64,000 nucleotides of DNA, from the NCBI GenBank assembly GCA_009792885.1, contig WMCF01000003.1:11140518-11204517 (forward strand). Reading direction: 5' to 3'. Under the pieces are notes generated by a model. The model saw nothing but the letters and a program-made list of their open reading frames with translations, was not told the origin of the DNA and ran no database searches. Below, in pieces: positions 12,401 to 27,400 of this stretch; positions within the stretch are counted from its first letter, which is position 1; every line of letters starts with the position of its first letter. Source of the DNA: Eremophila alpestris peregrina. Taxonomy: Eukaryota > Chordata > Aves > Passeriformes > Alaudidae. The position numbers and the translations under genes were made by a program.

Positions 12401-15400
12401 CTCTTCTCCAGACTAAACAACTCCAGCTGTCTCAGGCTTTCCCTGTAGGAGGGGTGCGCCATTCCTCTGATCATCTTCATGTCATTCCTCTGGACTTGCT
12501 CCAACAGGTCCTTCTTGTGCAGGGGAGCCCAGAGCTGGATGAAGCACTCCAGGTGAGATCTTACCAGAGCAGAGCAGAGGGGAAGCAGCATCTCCTGTGA
12601 CCTGTTGGCCACCCTGCTTTTGATGCAAACCAGGATGCAGCTGGATTGCTGGATTGTGAGTGCACACTCTTGGCTCATACAAAGCTCATCCAAGTGCTTC
12701 CCAGCAGGGCTGCTCTCAATCTCACACACTCCAATGCTCAGTAAGAAATTGATCCAGTGACCCTCACAAAAGCAAACAGGTTCCTCTGATTCTCACATTT
12801 TGACTGGTTACTCCTTTTCTTACAGTTCACTATTACATTAGGTAACAAAAACATTCCACATACTCCCTTAACCCAAAAGTCCAAATCTGTAGGTTTCCTG
12901 TTAGAAGACTGGAATTATAAACTAATGTTTTATTATATATTCAAGCAAAGCAGTGTTCTAAATTTCAGTGTAAGGTTATCTGCAGGGGAAAGTTATCACC
13001 AACTGACATACTCTAGCTTCCTGCAGGGAAAGGCTAAACTTTGCCAACTAAAAAGCCTACCTATATGTAGGTAAAATAAAAAAGTGTCAGTACTGACAGC
13101 ATATTCAGACATACTCTTACCTAAGAGCTAAGGAGCAAGTACCTTACCTTGAAATTGTTTTCTTTTGGTTTTCTTCTCATTATTATATTAAACGTCTCAT
13201 AGACATCTTCTGCTCCATTTTGGATTGTATTGGTCATGTCCTGCTGATACTGGTTTGGGTCCAGAAATACTCTGTATGTTCTGCAATCACCTTTAAGTTT
13301 TGGTTTTGGTTCAGGTCCTGCCCATAATGAAACAGCAAGATTAGAATTTGACTCAGTGCTAAAAGCAAATTATCATTCAAATAAGTGATCCGTAATTGTT
13401 CCTCAAATGAAATTTAGACAAATTCATATGATGAAACTAATTTCTGCATAGTAGCAGAAACATTTTCATGTCATTATTCTAATAGGTTTTGAACACAATC
13501 TATTTTACTCCTTAACCCAACATACTGGATGCATTTAATTAATGTAGCTACATCAGACTTTACCAGAGGAAACTAGTTAACCTATCTCAGGCTACTTTTG
13601 GAATTGGTTTGGTTTTTTCCGAGTATGCAACTAATTCAACAAGCATTCCTTAAAAGAGAGGAAAACTATCAATTAAGCTGTTAAAAATAAAAACTAGAGA
13701 GAGAAACAAGAGATAAATCTTTTGAACAAGCTTTGGCACATCATACCTTCCTCAATGACACGCCCTTTCTCGTCCAGCATGCCCTGGATTTCACAGCCTC
13801 TAACATAGACCAGGCCAGTCTGCTCAACAAAAGGCTGTCTCCTGTCGAACTTGGTGCCGTAGGGCTGCATGGGACGCACCGTGATCAGGAAGCACACGTC
13901 GTGCTTCCGCAGACCTGGCCCCCAAAAGGAACAGTCAGTGGTCTGATTGAATGGCATCCCCCTCACCAATTCCTTCACATATATATAGAAGAATGCACTA
14001 AAATTTCTTCTAAATAAAATTCCCCCTGTAGAGAGTATATTTTGTTCTGCTTCAAAATATGCCTTGAACTCAGAGAATACAAAACCATAGGCCACTGTGA
14101 TATAAAAGATATAAAGAGTAGAAGCTGAATGCATTTTTCATAAGAACAAACATTATTTTAAGATCATTCTTTTCCCAATAATCTTACTCCAGTTACACAG
14201 TCTAGTTACTTTCCATCATCTCTAAATAAGTGTGACATTAATTCCTTATTCTTATTGCTTCCCTCTGGACAAACCTCCAATTCCCTTTTTTTCTTTTTTT
14301 TTTTTTTAACAAGTTAAGTACAATGCCTAGAACTGGGCATAAAATCCTAAACCAAGTAACTTTAGTTATCTATTTAATAGAGTAAAAGGCCGCTTGATCA
14401 AGTTACTTGTTCACTGTTACATTTCAATTTATAAATTCCAATATAATTTGAGGTTTTTTCTTTTTCCCTCAGCACTGACACTATGCTAGGAAATCACATT
14501 CACTTGTGAGCAATGATGACCTCCAGTCTTTCCATTCTGCAGAGGTACTGCCTGGTAAGTTATTCCCCCAACATACATTTGTACAGTGACTTGTTCTTGC
14601 TTAATAATCCTCCCTGTTAACTACATCCTACTTTTAAAATGCTGCCTTTCCAATTCACTAACATAATTCTGAACATTAAACCTTCTCTCCAGAATACCTC
14701 CAGAGTCTCAGAGATCTAAGACACCTTCAAAGTTCAGAAAACATGTTGTATTTCTCATGAGACAAGTAATTCTTCATTAAGCACCAGGTATTATTCAACA
14801 GAAGGCAATTTCATCAAGATTCCGTTATGTCAGGCCATGATTAATGAATTTTTCATCTCAGTTTTGATTTAATTAAAACATTATTTTTTTATACATCATA
14901 AAGACTACTTTAGTATTTAAAAAGCTAGGTGCACTACTACAAAGATACCTTTAGTACAGTGAATTTTCTGCCACTCTCCCGGATTTTCTACTTTAACAGA
15001 AATCTACAGTCCCAAACTGGTATCTGCTCATTTATCACACAGCCCAGCTTTAGCATTTGTGCTACGTGACCTGTAATCACACTACACAGCTCCAGCACAT
15101 TTATCAGGTTTCTCTAACAAAAGAGAAAGGCGTGACATTCACTGATAATACAAGTGCTGTCTCTTATACACATCTGGTTTCTCTAACAAAAGAGAAAGGC
15201 GTGACATTCACTGATAATACAAGTGCATGCTTCTGTCACTTGCCAACACGGTCAACTAAAGTTCAAATCCCCAAGCAAAAGAAGTGTCGCCTGTGGATAC
15301 TTACAAGAAACAGTATTTGGTAGAGTCAGCACTTGGTAACATTCAGACATACTGAAAACCACTGAAATGCACTGGTTTGAAATAAACAAAAATCTGTCCT

Positions 15401-18400
15401 CTCCATTTGTGCATGAGACAGATATCACATTCCCCACACTTTTCAATATGACACTTTTACCATACACATTATATAAAATGCTAAGTTAACTTTCCACAGT
15501 CCCTGTAAAGGACAGCATTTTACAGATGGTTACTGATTGACATCAGTCTGAAGTAATAAACATTCTGTTCCTAATGAACATCTAAGTACCTTAATTATTT
15601 CAAACTTCACTTTATGAAAATATAAACTTCTTGAACTTGGATTTAAGTAACTGACTTCCAAACAGTGTATTGAGAAATCATGGATTAAAGCTTCCTCTTC
15701 TTACACATAAAGTAATCTTATTATAAAACAAGTATTTTGATGAGCACCTATTTTGAGCACTTTATTTCAAAGCATGTTAAGTACCTTCCCATTCATCTTT
15801 GATGTTATCTCGGACGTTCAAATTGATTGTAACATCTGCTCTCACTCGCATGGGCCAGTTTTCACCAATGTTGGGCTTGGCCACCTCCACCACTGTGAAA
15901 GAGACAATGGGCTGTGCCATCCTGGCCCATCCACCAAAGACCACACCTCCATATTCTGATAACCTAAGGAATAAACCCCAAAGTTTGTTAGTCATTAGCT
16001 GATTACAGATTCAATGAAAAAATTTACCACACAGTAAGTTTTAAGACAAAAGCACAATTCTTAACTTTACGTGCTACTGAATTAGATTCATGTAATCCTG
16101 CATTTTAGAATCAAAGCATAACATGAACTGACTTATATTTCAAAAAACAAAGGCAACTTATGCCAGTGTTATAAAAAAAAACCTCATAAAGACAGACGAT
16201 ATAAGAAAGGCAACAAAAAGAAACTAATGAGTATAAAAGATATCACACCAAATAAACCCTTTAAATCAAAAGAAGATTAAAATATGGCAGATGGCAAATT
16301 CAAGAACAGTCAGTAACATCTCCCACAAACAGAGTTTATGACTTTTGCATATTTTGTAACATCAGCCAAGGCTTAGTACTCATGGAAAATTAACTCATCC
16401 ATCTTAACACAACAAAGATTGTTTGTTAGCCTCCAACACACTGTCTTTAACACACCTATATACTCACAAACCCCAAAAATATCAACCCTTGGGATGGCAA
16501 CACCTTACCGAAGGAGTAAGTATCAACCACAGAATCTACGTAATAATTTAAAACACATTTGTTACTATGTATTTAGTATACACACACTATCAGTTCTTGA
16601 TTCTTAAATGCACTTTGATGAGAAGTGAACTGACTGGTTTGCACCAGTTAATAAATATTACCATGGTTTCATCCTACTGACACTATCTTCAATGTCCTGT
16701 CTGATCTCATAGGTAGACTCCAAGCGGAACAGATTGAAGTTCCTCAGCAGGTAGTCATGGAGAGTCAGAAACTGCAGATTCAACTTGGGGAGTGCAAGAC
16801 AGCCTAGAAGGAAAGAGGTATTTGAGGCATTAAAAAAAAAAAAAAAAAGATGAATTAATATACTGTTTCTATGAATTCATATGTACATACACGCTTTACT
16901 GTACAACAGCCATAGCTGTTATCCTTGGAGATTCTAAAAACTACCCCTTTTATCAATACACACCTCTAAAAAGCAGGTATTTTTCAGGTTCTCTCTAAAA
17001 GAACCTGCAAAAGATTGAAGGAATTTTCATCCTTCTGGCAGTAATACAGCGAACTACTTAAATATTAAATCCATCAATGTATGCAGACTATAACAAAATT
17101 GAGTTTTGGAAAATCAAATGCAAAGGAAAGTAATGGTCTTTAGAAATGCAAAAATTAGTTAGCATTCAATAATGATGAAAAAGGCTCATAAACTAATAAA
17201 AACCATGCAACATCCAACAATTCCCTTATTCCCATGCTTTATGTTTATTAGATGCCATGAAAACCATTAATGTAGAAAAAAGCTTTAATTCAAGAAATCA
17301 AATTTTAACACACATCTCTAAAATTTCTGTTACTGGTTTGTTTTTTAAATGAGAATGAAAAACAGGAAGATTAAATCCTACTACACAAGGAGTATTAGAA
17401 CTCCTAGACAGGTGCTAAAGCTTCTTCCATTGTTTTAGGATAGTCTTAGATGCAGATTTTCTGAAATTAAAATTCCTGTAAGTTACTCATCTAACATTAC
17501 TGGACTACTATTCCAGTTTGATATCTATGTTTAAGACCTGTGAAAGCATCTTGCTTTTTGAAATTTGCAATGTCATTGCTGAAACCTTTCTCTGGTATAG
17601 GTAATACATATTGACTTTCACATGCACTGAGATACAACAGCAGTGAAGAAAAGCAGCAGGACACAATAATTTCTATTGTGGAAAGTCTGATGGTGATAAA
17701 ATACTTTAACACATTTCCCAACACCAAGTAAGAAACCGTGTCCTGTAAAGCTAGTTATATAGCACAAAAGGTAGGGTGTGAAGCAACACCTCTTTAAGGC
17801 TGCACAGTATTCATCAGAGAGATATTCTTCTTCCCTCATTTTCTAAAAGGAAGTAGAAACAACATTCCTAACATTGTTGGGTTAAATTACTCTGTAACTG
17901 ACAAAACCCCCATGATCTTACTCTAAGATATTGGAAGATGCCAAAGTACCCTGTGTAAGTTTCTTGGACAGAACAAACATAATACATCAGAACTCTTTTT
18001 TTTTATTGCAGCATTTACTGCTTTGTTCAGCATTTCCTGAAGTACTAATCATACCTTCTCCAGAGTAATATTCAGTTGGGACAATATTTTCATCCCAAAT
18101 AATCTTCTCTGTGGGATAGAGAGGCATCTGGTTGAGTTGCTGAATTTGAGATATTCGCCGCTCATGACGGGAAACCTAAAAAAAGGGAAGCATTTCAAAC
18201 CTAAGTCAAAAAGGAACAATAAAGATACTTTTGAAACATAGACTATCATTCGTAAGGTGGTCACTTGCATTTTCTCCATCAATATTTTTCTAATTAAATA
18301 TTTTAATATAACCAAATGCACACTGACATCAGAACATTAACAAACACATAATCCAACTACTAGTCATATTGCTAGACTCAAACAATCATTTGTCTGTTCA

Positions 18401-21400
18401 GCAGACCAAAAATGGCACAACAGAACTGAAAATACTCAGTCAAGGCTCAGCAGAGAATCAACTTCAAATAAAACTTATTTTACTTTCCATTAAAAATATG
18501 GTCAGTACCTAACTAACACTGCTTATTCAGTAACACTCAGCCTTTAATTCCTCATTGGAACACAAAAAAATCTGTCCAATATTATAATATGTTATCTGAA
18601 CAAGTATCTCTCCATGGCATCCACAGACATCATATCAACACCTTCTGAACCTTAGAAAACTGTATGAACGATTTCTTAAAAAAAAATCAACAACCACAAA
18701 ACAAACTTAAGAGATTTTAACAAACAGCTATGCTATTCTAATACTGTTATCAGATTAGAAGCCTACAGTAATATTGGTAGACCTTGAATATCCAAACAAC
18801 CGTGATGAGCAACAAACAGTATTTCAAATTGGTTTGAGGCCCAAACAGGTATTGAATATCTAGATCTACTTTAGCAGTTTTTTGTTTTTAAATGGGACAA
18901 AAACTTTATCAGAAGAACTCAAAACCATTTCCAAGACTCCTTACTGACCTAAAAAACTATACATTCGTTTCTCATGCAAACTATATTTATGAACAGACAT
19001 TTTCAAATACTTAATTTATATGGTTTTAAACCCCATCTTAACGTGCCAATTACTGCTGCAACACTGCTGTGCTTCACAGATGGTTCACAAAATGTTCTAA
19101 ATGAGTACTTTATTGCAGTGCAGCTACGCCCTGAGTTCTCAACAGGAAAAGTGCAAGCAGCAGTTAGTACCAGCAATTCCAGCAGGAACTCCTTCTCGTG
19201 GCTCGTGTCCTCGCCCTCGGCCAGCGGCGGCAGCAGGCACAGGTACGACGCCACCTGGTGGAGAACGTTGGAGCTGCACGGCGAAAGGAAAAAAAGCCTC
19301 AGTCACACCGAAACCAGAGACACAGCACTGACTGCAGCTGCCTTTTCCTTAAAGAGAATTCCAGCTGCACGATTCGATAATTACGGGTCAGGATTTTAAG
19401 TGAATTTTGTGCGTAAGGTGTAAGTTGAACCTCTCACCTACAATAAACATGGCAAGGGGTGGATAGGTTTTATTGTTTCAACACCTGACACAGAACTAAA
19501 CAACAAAGCAGACATAGCCTTTGTCAAAATACATACTGCTAACCTTTTACTCAGAGCATTTACAATATACTGTTAACACAGTGACATGCTTTCATGATTT
19601 CTGTTGTAGTTCTTCTACAGAAGAAGATAAAAAAAAATAAACTAAACAAGTTAGAAGTTAACTACTAGTTAGGCACATGAGAAGTCAAAAGGAAAAAAGG
19701 CTGGAAATTTATTAAATTTAATCATACTGAGAACCAAGAATTTCAATTTCAATTTGATAACTTACCTAAGAGGTCCAAATAACTTCACCAGTGCATCACG
19801 AGTATCTACTGCAGCTACATTTGAGAGTGCAAAGTCATATAACTCTGGGAAATGTGCAAATGCTGCTCTCTGCAAAAGATCCATGCATGAAAACTGGATG
19901 TAAGCATATTAATGAAACGATTTAATAACAGTTTAAATTAGGGGAAAAAGCATAGCTTCTTCTGGTTCATAACATGAACCACTCTGTGGAGCCTACCAGG
20001 ACAGAAATACAAACCAGATTAAATCTCCATTTTTCTTAACACCATCTATTTGTTATGTCACTTCTGACACAGAACTTTTCTTATATACCCTTCTTATCAG
20101 CATTTGTTGTCATTAAAATAAAACATAAGAGAGCAGATATACAGCTTTGCAGGCAACTAAGAAAAGCAAGGAACAAATTTAACTTAACCATGCTTCCTTG
20201 AATTGTTTTGTTAAAATTGATGGGAACAATTTTAAAAAGCGTGTGTGAATTTACTTTGTCTCTTTGGTACAAGGGACCACTGTAGGCACATGTGCACACT
20301 GATCTTGAGGAAATGCTGCCACCTACTGCATCACCACAGGGCTCTACAGCATTCTGCTTTCCCTTCTCAACAGACTTAAGAGAAACAGCTCATTTTGGTA
20401 ACACAAGGTCCAAAATGCTGATGTTTTGCTAGATATCATTTAGTCATAGTCACATCCACCATACTGAAGCATTAAATGTTTTCAATATGGCACAGGCAGT
20501 CAAGCTAAAGCTATTCCTGTAACTCAGCAGGGAAAATAAGGGGTTTGATTTGGGAAATAAACTCATGCCTATTCCAGATGCAAATTAGACTGGAACAGCA
20601 AAACCAAATCTTCATCCTCTCCTTACCTGTAGAGAAGTAATTCTGTCATAGTGAATTGTAGTCATTTCATTTTCTGTCAAAGCATTTCCAGTCTGATCAT
20701 TGATTTCAAAGCCAGTGTAGAATTTGAGCATATCTAAAAGCTGAGACACCATCAATATAAATTAGTGAATTAATAGTAAGAGACACCCTACTACAAACAA
20801 AACCCCAATTCAAGAGGACAACTGCACAAACAAGAACTCCTCAAAGTTCTAGAAGAACTGGACTAAGGAGTGGTATCTAAATTTTATGCTTGTCTGATGC
20901 ACAAAACAGTTTTTGTTAGGTATCTCATCTGCAAGCCATCAAAATTCCAGTATAATCCACAAGCAATAGGGTTTCTTGGTATACTAGGACATGAAACTGA
21001 AAGAGATCAGAGCAAGGTGTTCTAGCCAGAGGCTGTCATTGACCCCAACTTACAGCTTGCTGCTACCAAAAGGGAGAGGCTTTGTGCCCTTCTGCCCTCT
21101 CTGATGGCAGCTCTAAGTTCATCCTACCTTTCAATGGGATTATTTAACTTGGAGGAAGAAAATTATTCAGATGTGCTGCTGGATTTGTGTTCCATCAATA
21201 CTGACCCTCAGAGAAAATGAACAAGTGCCAGAGATGGGGGACAGCAAGCAGCAGGAAAAGCAGCTGAGATGCAGGAAAGGGGACAAATCTTCAGATACTG
21301 CCATAAAAAACCAATATGCTAGCTATGATGAGTAAACTGAAGGACAGGAGTGAAAAACAGCTGCACTGCAGAACAGTGTGAAGTCAAAATGAACAAGAGA

Positions 21401-24400
21401 AGAATGCAGTGGTGACAACTTCTGCTGTGTGTGTGGTAAAGCATGCCAGAAGCTGCTCTGCTTTCTAGCTTGTACTTTTAAGAACATTTTAAAAACAGAG
21501 GTAGAAATATTACTCTGCTCTTGTGAGACCCCACCTGCAGTACTGTGTCCAGCTCTGGGGTCTCCAACACAAAAAACCCCGTGGACTTGTTGAATAATGT
21601 TCAGAGGAGTTTACTGTAGGGCTGAAGCACCTCTTCTCTAACAACAGGCTGAGAGTTAAGATTGTTCAGCCTGGAGAAGAGAAGGCTCCAGGAAGACCCT
21701 ATGGCTCCCTTTGCAGAACCTAACAGGAGCTACAAGAAGGATGGAGAAGGACTTTACATAGGACATGTAGCAACAGGACAAGAGGGAATGGCCTTAAACT
21801 GAAGGCGGGCAGGTTTAGATTAAATATTAGGATAAAACTTTTTTTACAGTCAAGATGGTGAGGAACTGGTTGCCCACAGAGAATCTGGATGCCTCATCCC
21901 TGGAGGTGTTCATGACCAGGTTTAATGGGGCTCTGAGTAACCTGATCTAGTGGAAGGTGTCCCTGTCCATGACAAAGTGGTTGGAAGTGGATGACATTTA
22001 AGGTCTGTTCCAACCCAAGCCATCCTGTGATTGAATGAAATGTAAGAGCAATCACACAGAACTATTGTGTCAAAGATTCAAATAAACATTTAGTTTGCAT
22101 CCAAAGAAACGGCTATCTTTAATAAAAAATAAGAAACAAAACAACTGCAGCATTCAGAAACAAAGGGAACAAAAAGTTCTTTTCAGGAGCTTTGTTTCTC
22201 ACCTGGCAGAAGAGATGACCCTCTTTCTCTCTTTTAGCAAGACTGGACAGGTAACAGTGAACAACAAGGTGGGAGTCATCCAGCACTGTATTAAACCAGC
22301 GCCGTGTGGGAAGCAAAGCCTGTGGCAAGAAACAACATGTTAATACAAGCAACTCTGTAAAAAGTAAGAAATCCTTCTCCAAATTTCCCATTTCAAGAAG
22401 GCATATTAGGATATATTGCTGCAGTTATTTGCATATCTTACACCCTCACAGAGGTATTACAGCAGCATTTATGCATGCCAAGACACTGGGTTTGTGCAGG
22501 TAAGCTGCTAAGAACACAGTCCTTTATGTAACAGAGCATGGCATGAACTTGCCATTAGTGAAAATACATCCTGCCAGTAAAAAAGTAAATTAAATAAAGC
22601 AATTGTTCTACTAGTAGGTGTCTACATAATGACTGTGTGCTACAAATGATTTGTCAAACTGCTTCAGCATTGTTTTAAATGTCTGTTTTCTACACTAATT
22701 TAATGAATTTTAAGCTTATCTTTCTTAAAATTGCTAACTGTTTCTTCTAAATATGATAGGGTATCTTCTCTTCTTTGCAAAATACTCAAGTATTTTTCAA
22801 ATCTTCAATAACAACAAAATAGAGATCTTTTCTTCTCAATGTAAATAGATTAAGCTGCTATAACCACCAACTGTTGAACAGCATACAGTAAAAGACCAGA
22901 GCAATTTAAGAGAAAAATTAGCTATTCTCTACAGACTGAATTTAGAAAGCCAAAAAGCATCAGCATGGTGTTTAGAATTAAGATGAAGAAAATAAAAGAA
23001 TCTGTAGCAGAAAATGCTGATTGCTCTGCACAGTAATTACAAAAACAAACTCATAAAACCATAAGAACTCTCCATTGAATCATTACTTTCAAATTACCAA
23101 ATCACCAGTTTTGATGGCAGTGTATGCAGTGTAATATGAAACAGTAATATTCTGAAAAAGGCTTTAACACAAGTAAAAAGAGCCCATTAACACAGTACAT
23201 GCTACAAAGGCAAAAAGACTTGTATTTACAGCTAGTTTCTCATTTGCTTGTTCCAGCCACTTAAACAGGCTTTATAACCTGTCTGAATTCTAATCTTTCT
23301 GTAATAGCTAGAGAGAACCAATATTAAATTAATGCCTTTTACTTTTAATATTGGTACAGTGGTGCTTGAAATTGTCTCACTTCCTTGGTATCTGCTCCAT
23401 GCCTTACTACTCTAAAAAACTGCAGATCACCAGACCTGGTACTTTTAAATAATGAACTCTAGTCCAACAGGAATAGTTTGCATTTCAGACTACTGCTGCT
23501 TTCTGGGATTTAACCCAACACAAAAGGGACTTTAAGTGACCTGTTATGTACTGGGAAGAATAATTCTGAATTACTTCTACCAGATTAAAGCATCACACAT
23601 ATTCAGAAATTGCCAGTATTATTACCACTATTCCAATTAAATCCTCTCTACTGAGCACATTGGATCCTAAGTTTGTCTAAGAATTCAACTGGCTTATCAA
23701 CATTGCTGGTCAGTTCCCAATATGGATGCAATGCTACAACCTCTTATTTACAAATGGAAAATCACTTATAAACAACCATATGCTCAGCTCTGACATAATC
23801 ACCTCCTATTTGCAATAAAGCTGTAAAAATTACTTTATGCACTTAAACCCTAGAAAAGTACACCTGGAAACTGGCTGAATCAATTTAAAAACTTACCTCA
23901 AGGTCTAGCATGAGTTCAATAAACCTCTCACAATAATGAACTTTGTCCATAGAAATAGGGCCTAGATAAAAAAAAAAAAAGTTTAAATTAATCCATATCA
24001 CAATATATTTACACTTGAACAATTTCTCAAAAACTAAACAAATGCTACAAATATAGAAGTATTAATTTTAATCTTGCTAAAAGCTAATTAAAACATTCTC
24101 TTTTTAAAACAATCCTTTCTTATATTAAAAATTCTTCTGGTAAGCATTGAAAGAGTAACAGAACCAGAATTTCAGAAGTGATTTTATCAACTTCGAAAAA
24201 CGTTGAATGTAACATGCAAAAATGTTTACTTCCACAAGGTATCACTTGTCCATTATGTTTTTTAAGAACTTTCAATGCCAGGTACTCAAAATTTCCTTTT
24301 TAAAAGTTGCCAACAAGATTTGTGCAAAAGGCCCTGACCATATTCAAAGGTACTCAGTGGTGACTACTGAGGGGCCTTTAGAATCATGTCAAAACAGACC

Positions 24401-27400
24401 AAGTCTGCTTTAATGATTTTCTAATTCTTACAGCCTCCAAAGAACTGTTAAAGTAAATCTTCCTAAAGCAAGTCTAGCATAATCAGGACAACAGGGGGGA
24501 TAAGAATTCTTTCTGGGGAAGCCACATTACAAAATTTACCCTTATAGCTCAGATAAGAGCTAAAGTTTGCTAAGAGTTTAACAGCAAAAGCAAAACTCTG
24601 GGAACTGATTTCACCCAAATTGTGCTATGCTTAGAGCATAATAACCCTTTTCTGTTAAAAGGCTAACACCTTCCTCTACAAACACTTTTCCTTTCTAAAT
24701 CAGGCAAGGAGATAATTTTGCTTGTCACAATGACTCAAGAGCAGTCAAATCTTACAAAATTTCACTTCACTTAGGCTTTTGTTCTTACTGTAAATCAACA
24801 GTATGAACAGACAGAACCTTATGATATCCATTTATACCACCTATTTAACAAGACACCTAAGAATGTATGAAATCCTTTAATGCTTTAAGGCTCAAAGCAC
24901 ACAATAAAGAACATCAGTTCCAGAAATATTGTTTTTACTAAGTACATACTGAACAGAAGGAGATTTAAAGAAGCTTTTTGCTGTTTCATTTTTGAAGTAT
25001 ACACAGATTTGAATATTAATTTTGATATGAAATCTATGCAGACAGGCACTACAAGCCCCACCTGAATAAGATCCCCAACCTCAGGCTGATATCCTAAGGA
25101 CTAGTTGCTTCACCAACATGAAAAGATTTTCACACAGATTACCAGATAAAAAAGTAACATAAGAATCACAGTTACCTGAGACAGGTATTGACTTTAGAAC
25201 AGAAATGAATTTCTGAATGAGCTGTGAAAGAAATCTCCTCTCTCGATATGCTCTAAAATTGGACATATGACAAAAGAATTAGTACTCCTTAAATGCAGCA
25301 TGTTGTAGCTTTCACTAATACAAAGTTAGCTACTTCAAAATTCATACAATGGCACTAGGTTACTCTGAAACACACCTAAACTGTTTAAGTGATAACTTTT
25401 CTCTCTGCACTCAGGCAGACAGATTAGCAGCCCACATTTTTAGGCAGAGAAACTGATTAATATGCTTCTTACTGTGTCAAGGAGAACTAAGCCTCCTCCT
25501 ACACCTTACCACATTGCAACACAAAGGCATTAGATCATTTAATTTTGGTGAGATAGACACAGATTTATTGAAATACTTGCATAAGCTAGTACATGCCTAA
25601 GAGCTAAACATTTGTTAAAGGTCAAGAAAAAAAGTGAGCAGTTACATGAATACTCTTTTAGTTTTAATATCCTTTAGTTTAAAGATTTGATATCACAAAT
25701 TCACTGACCAAATAAAATAGGAGTTTCTGTAACAGTATTTTGCATAAAAACTACTGAAAAACAGAACAGTTTCCAGGAGGCCACATATGATCAATCCTCA
25801 TTTGCCACAGGTTTCCAGAAAACACATTTTCATTGAAACTATTTATTTTAGCTGAAACACAGTGAACGCATTAAGGAAAAAAGGGTTCTGCACATACTGC
25901 ATTCTTGACTCTTCATCCATTTTTGCATCATTTTTCTTAATTAGATTCCAGAATTTTCTTAGCTTTGGTGTCTTTTTCAACTCTTGTTCCAGTCGATTCT
26001 GAAATGTCCAAATGATATTCAGTCACCAAGGAACGTTGTTTTCATGAGATAAAAATACAGTCCAGTCCTTTTATTAAAAAAGATCTATAATAAACTGAAA
26101 TGAAGAGCTGTCTCTAACTATTCTCAGTAAGTATCACTGTAAAACAAAAATGTAATAATGCTAGAGAGTTCAGCCATGACTAGATGTCAACTCCATTGCC
26201 TCCCTGTGACCTCATGGCCTTGTGTACACATTATAGCTTGAGGAAGCCATAAACAACAAAGCTCAGTTTTCTGAAAAATTACATGAAAACATTATTACAT
26301 GGAAATTTGCAACAAACAAGAAAGAATTTAGAAAAGCACACAAAAATGTAATTCCACAGCAATGCTGCAGATATTAGAATTCCTTAACAGTATTCCATGA
26401 GAATTTACATTACAGGACTTGGATAATGCCTAGAAAACTGCTCTGCCACTTAGCAGAGTTATGCTTACAGGTTGTAGAGCCATCCACATTGGTAAGGAAA
26501 TGAGCTGCTGCACCTGACCTCTGATCAAATCCACTTCCTGTTAGAAAGTGACAGATAATAAAAAATTTTAGAACGTTCTTATGTTTTCTGATATGTCTGT
26601 CTTACAAAATACATCAATGTACATTGCCATCTGACAAAAATATTGATATTGTTCTATTAGATTTCACAATTTCCTAACAGGAAACTATAACCCTACCCAG
26701 TGACACCTCCGTATTTTAGGTTCTTTTCATGGAGTCTCTCAGTTCTTAATACTTCACCAGGGGTCCCATCCATTCAAGGATTTTTAGCCCAAAAGCTGCT
26801 GAGAACTGATATCCCTTCTTCAGTAATTTCTTATTCTTGAACTCACCTACCATGCTTTCTCTACTTGTTTTTAAGCCGTTCTTTGTCCCTGAAGCCCTTA
26901 TTAAGTTTCTCTCACTTCTTCTACACTCTTCCCACTATCTGAAACAAATCATAATCTCCATGTCAGTTCAAATGTGCTCTCTCAAAACTACACCTGTGAT
27001 CTGGATCCACAAAGCTTTCCTTCCTTCCTGAGCTACTGAAAAATTTCGATTAACATCTTAAGTTGTCTTCATAGACAAATACTCCATTCTCAGCATTCTG
27101 AAACTTTAGGTTTCCATGCTCTTCACTTAAAATACTACTGTGACTATTCCATTCTGCCTTTCACAAAGAAGGGCAGCTTCTAATAACAGCATGCTTTTAC
27201 AGGCACATTTTCACCAGCTTCCCTATCATGTTGTATTAGAAATGTGCTCTACATGAAGGATTCTGTAGTCACCATCAAACTATTTAAAATGAAGATGCAT
27301 TGTACCATGGCCACTACAGAAGAATGCTATTTCAATAAACTATGCACATAAAGCTCAATATGGTTACTGGCTCCCAAAATCAAATAATACACTTTCTTTG

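Noticed and set aside
15157..15175. A natural Tn5/IS50 insertion or horizontal transfer
   Set aside because: Only the 19-base engineered end is present, without any transposon body or the 9-bp target duplication. The flanking duplicate is 51 bp, which fits library chemistry better.
15057..15323. 88-codon frame with an internal repeated peptide
   Set aside because: The repetition is only the 51-bp duplication around the Tn5 mosaic end. It is an artefact within an intron.
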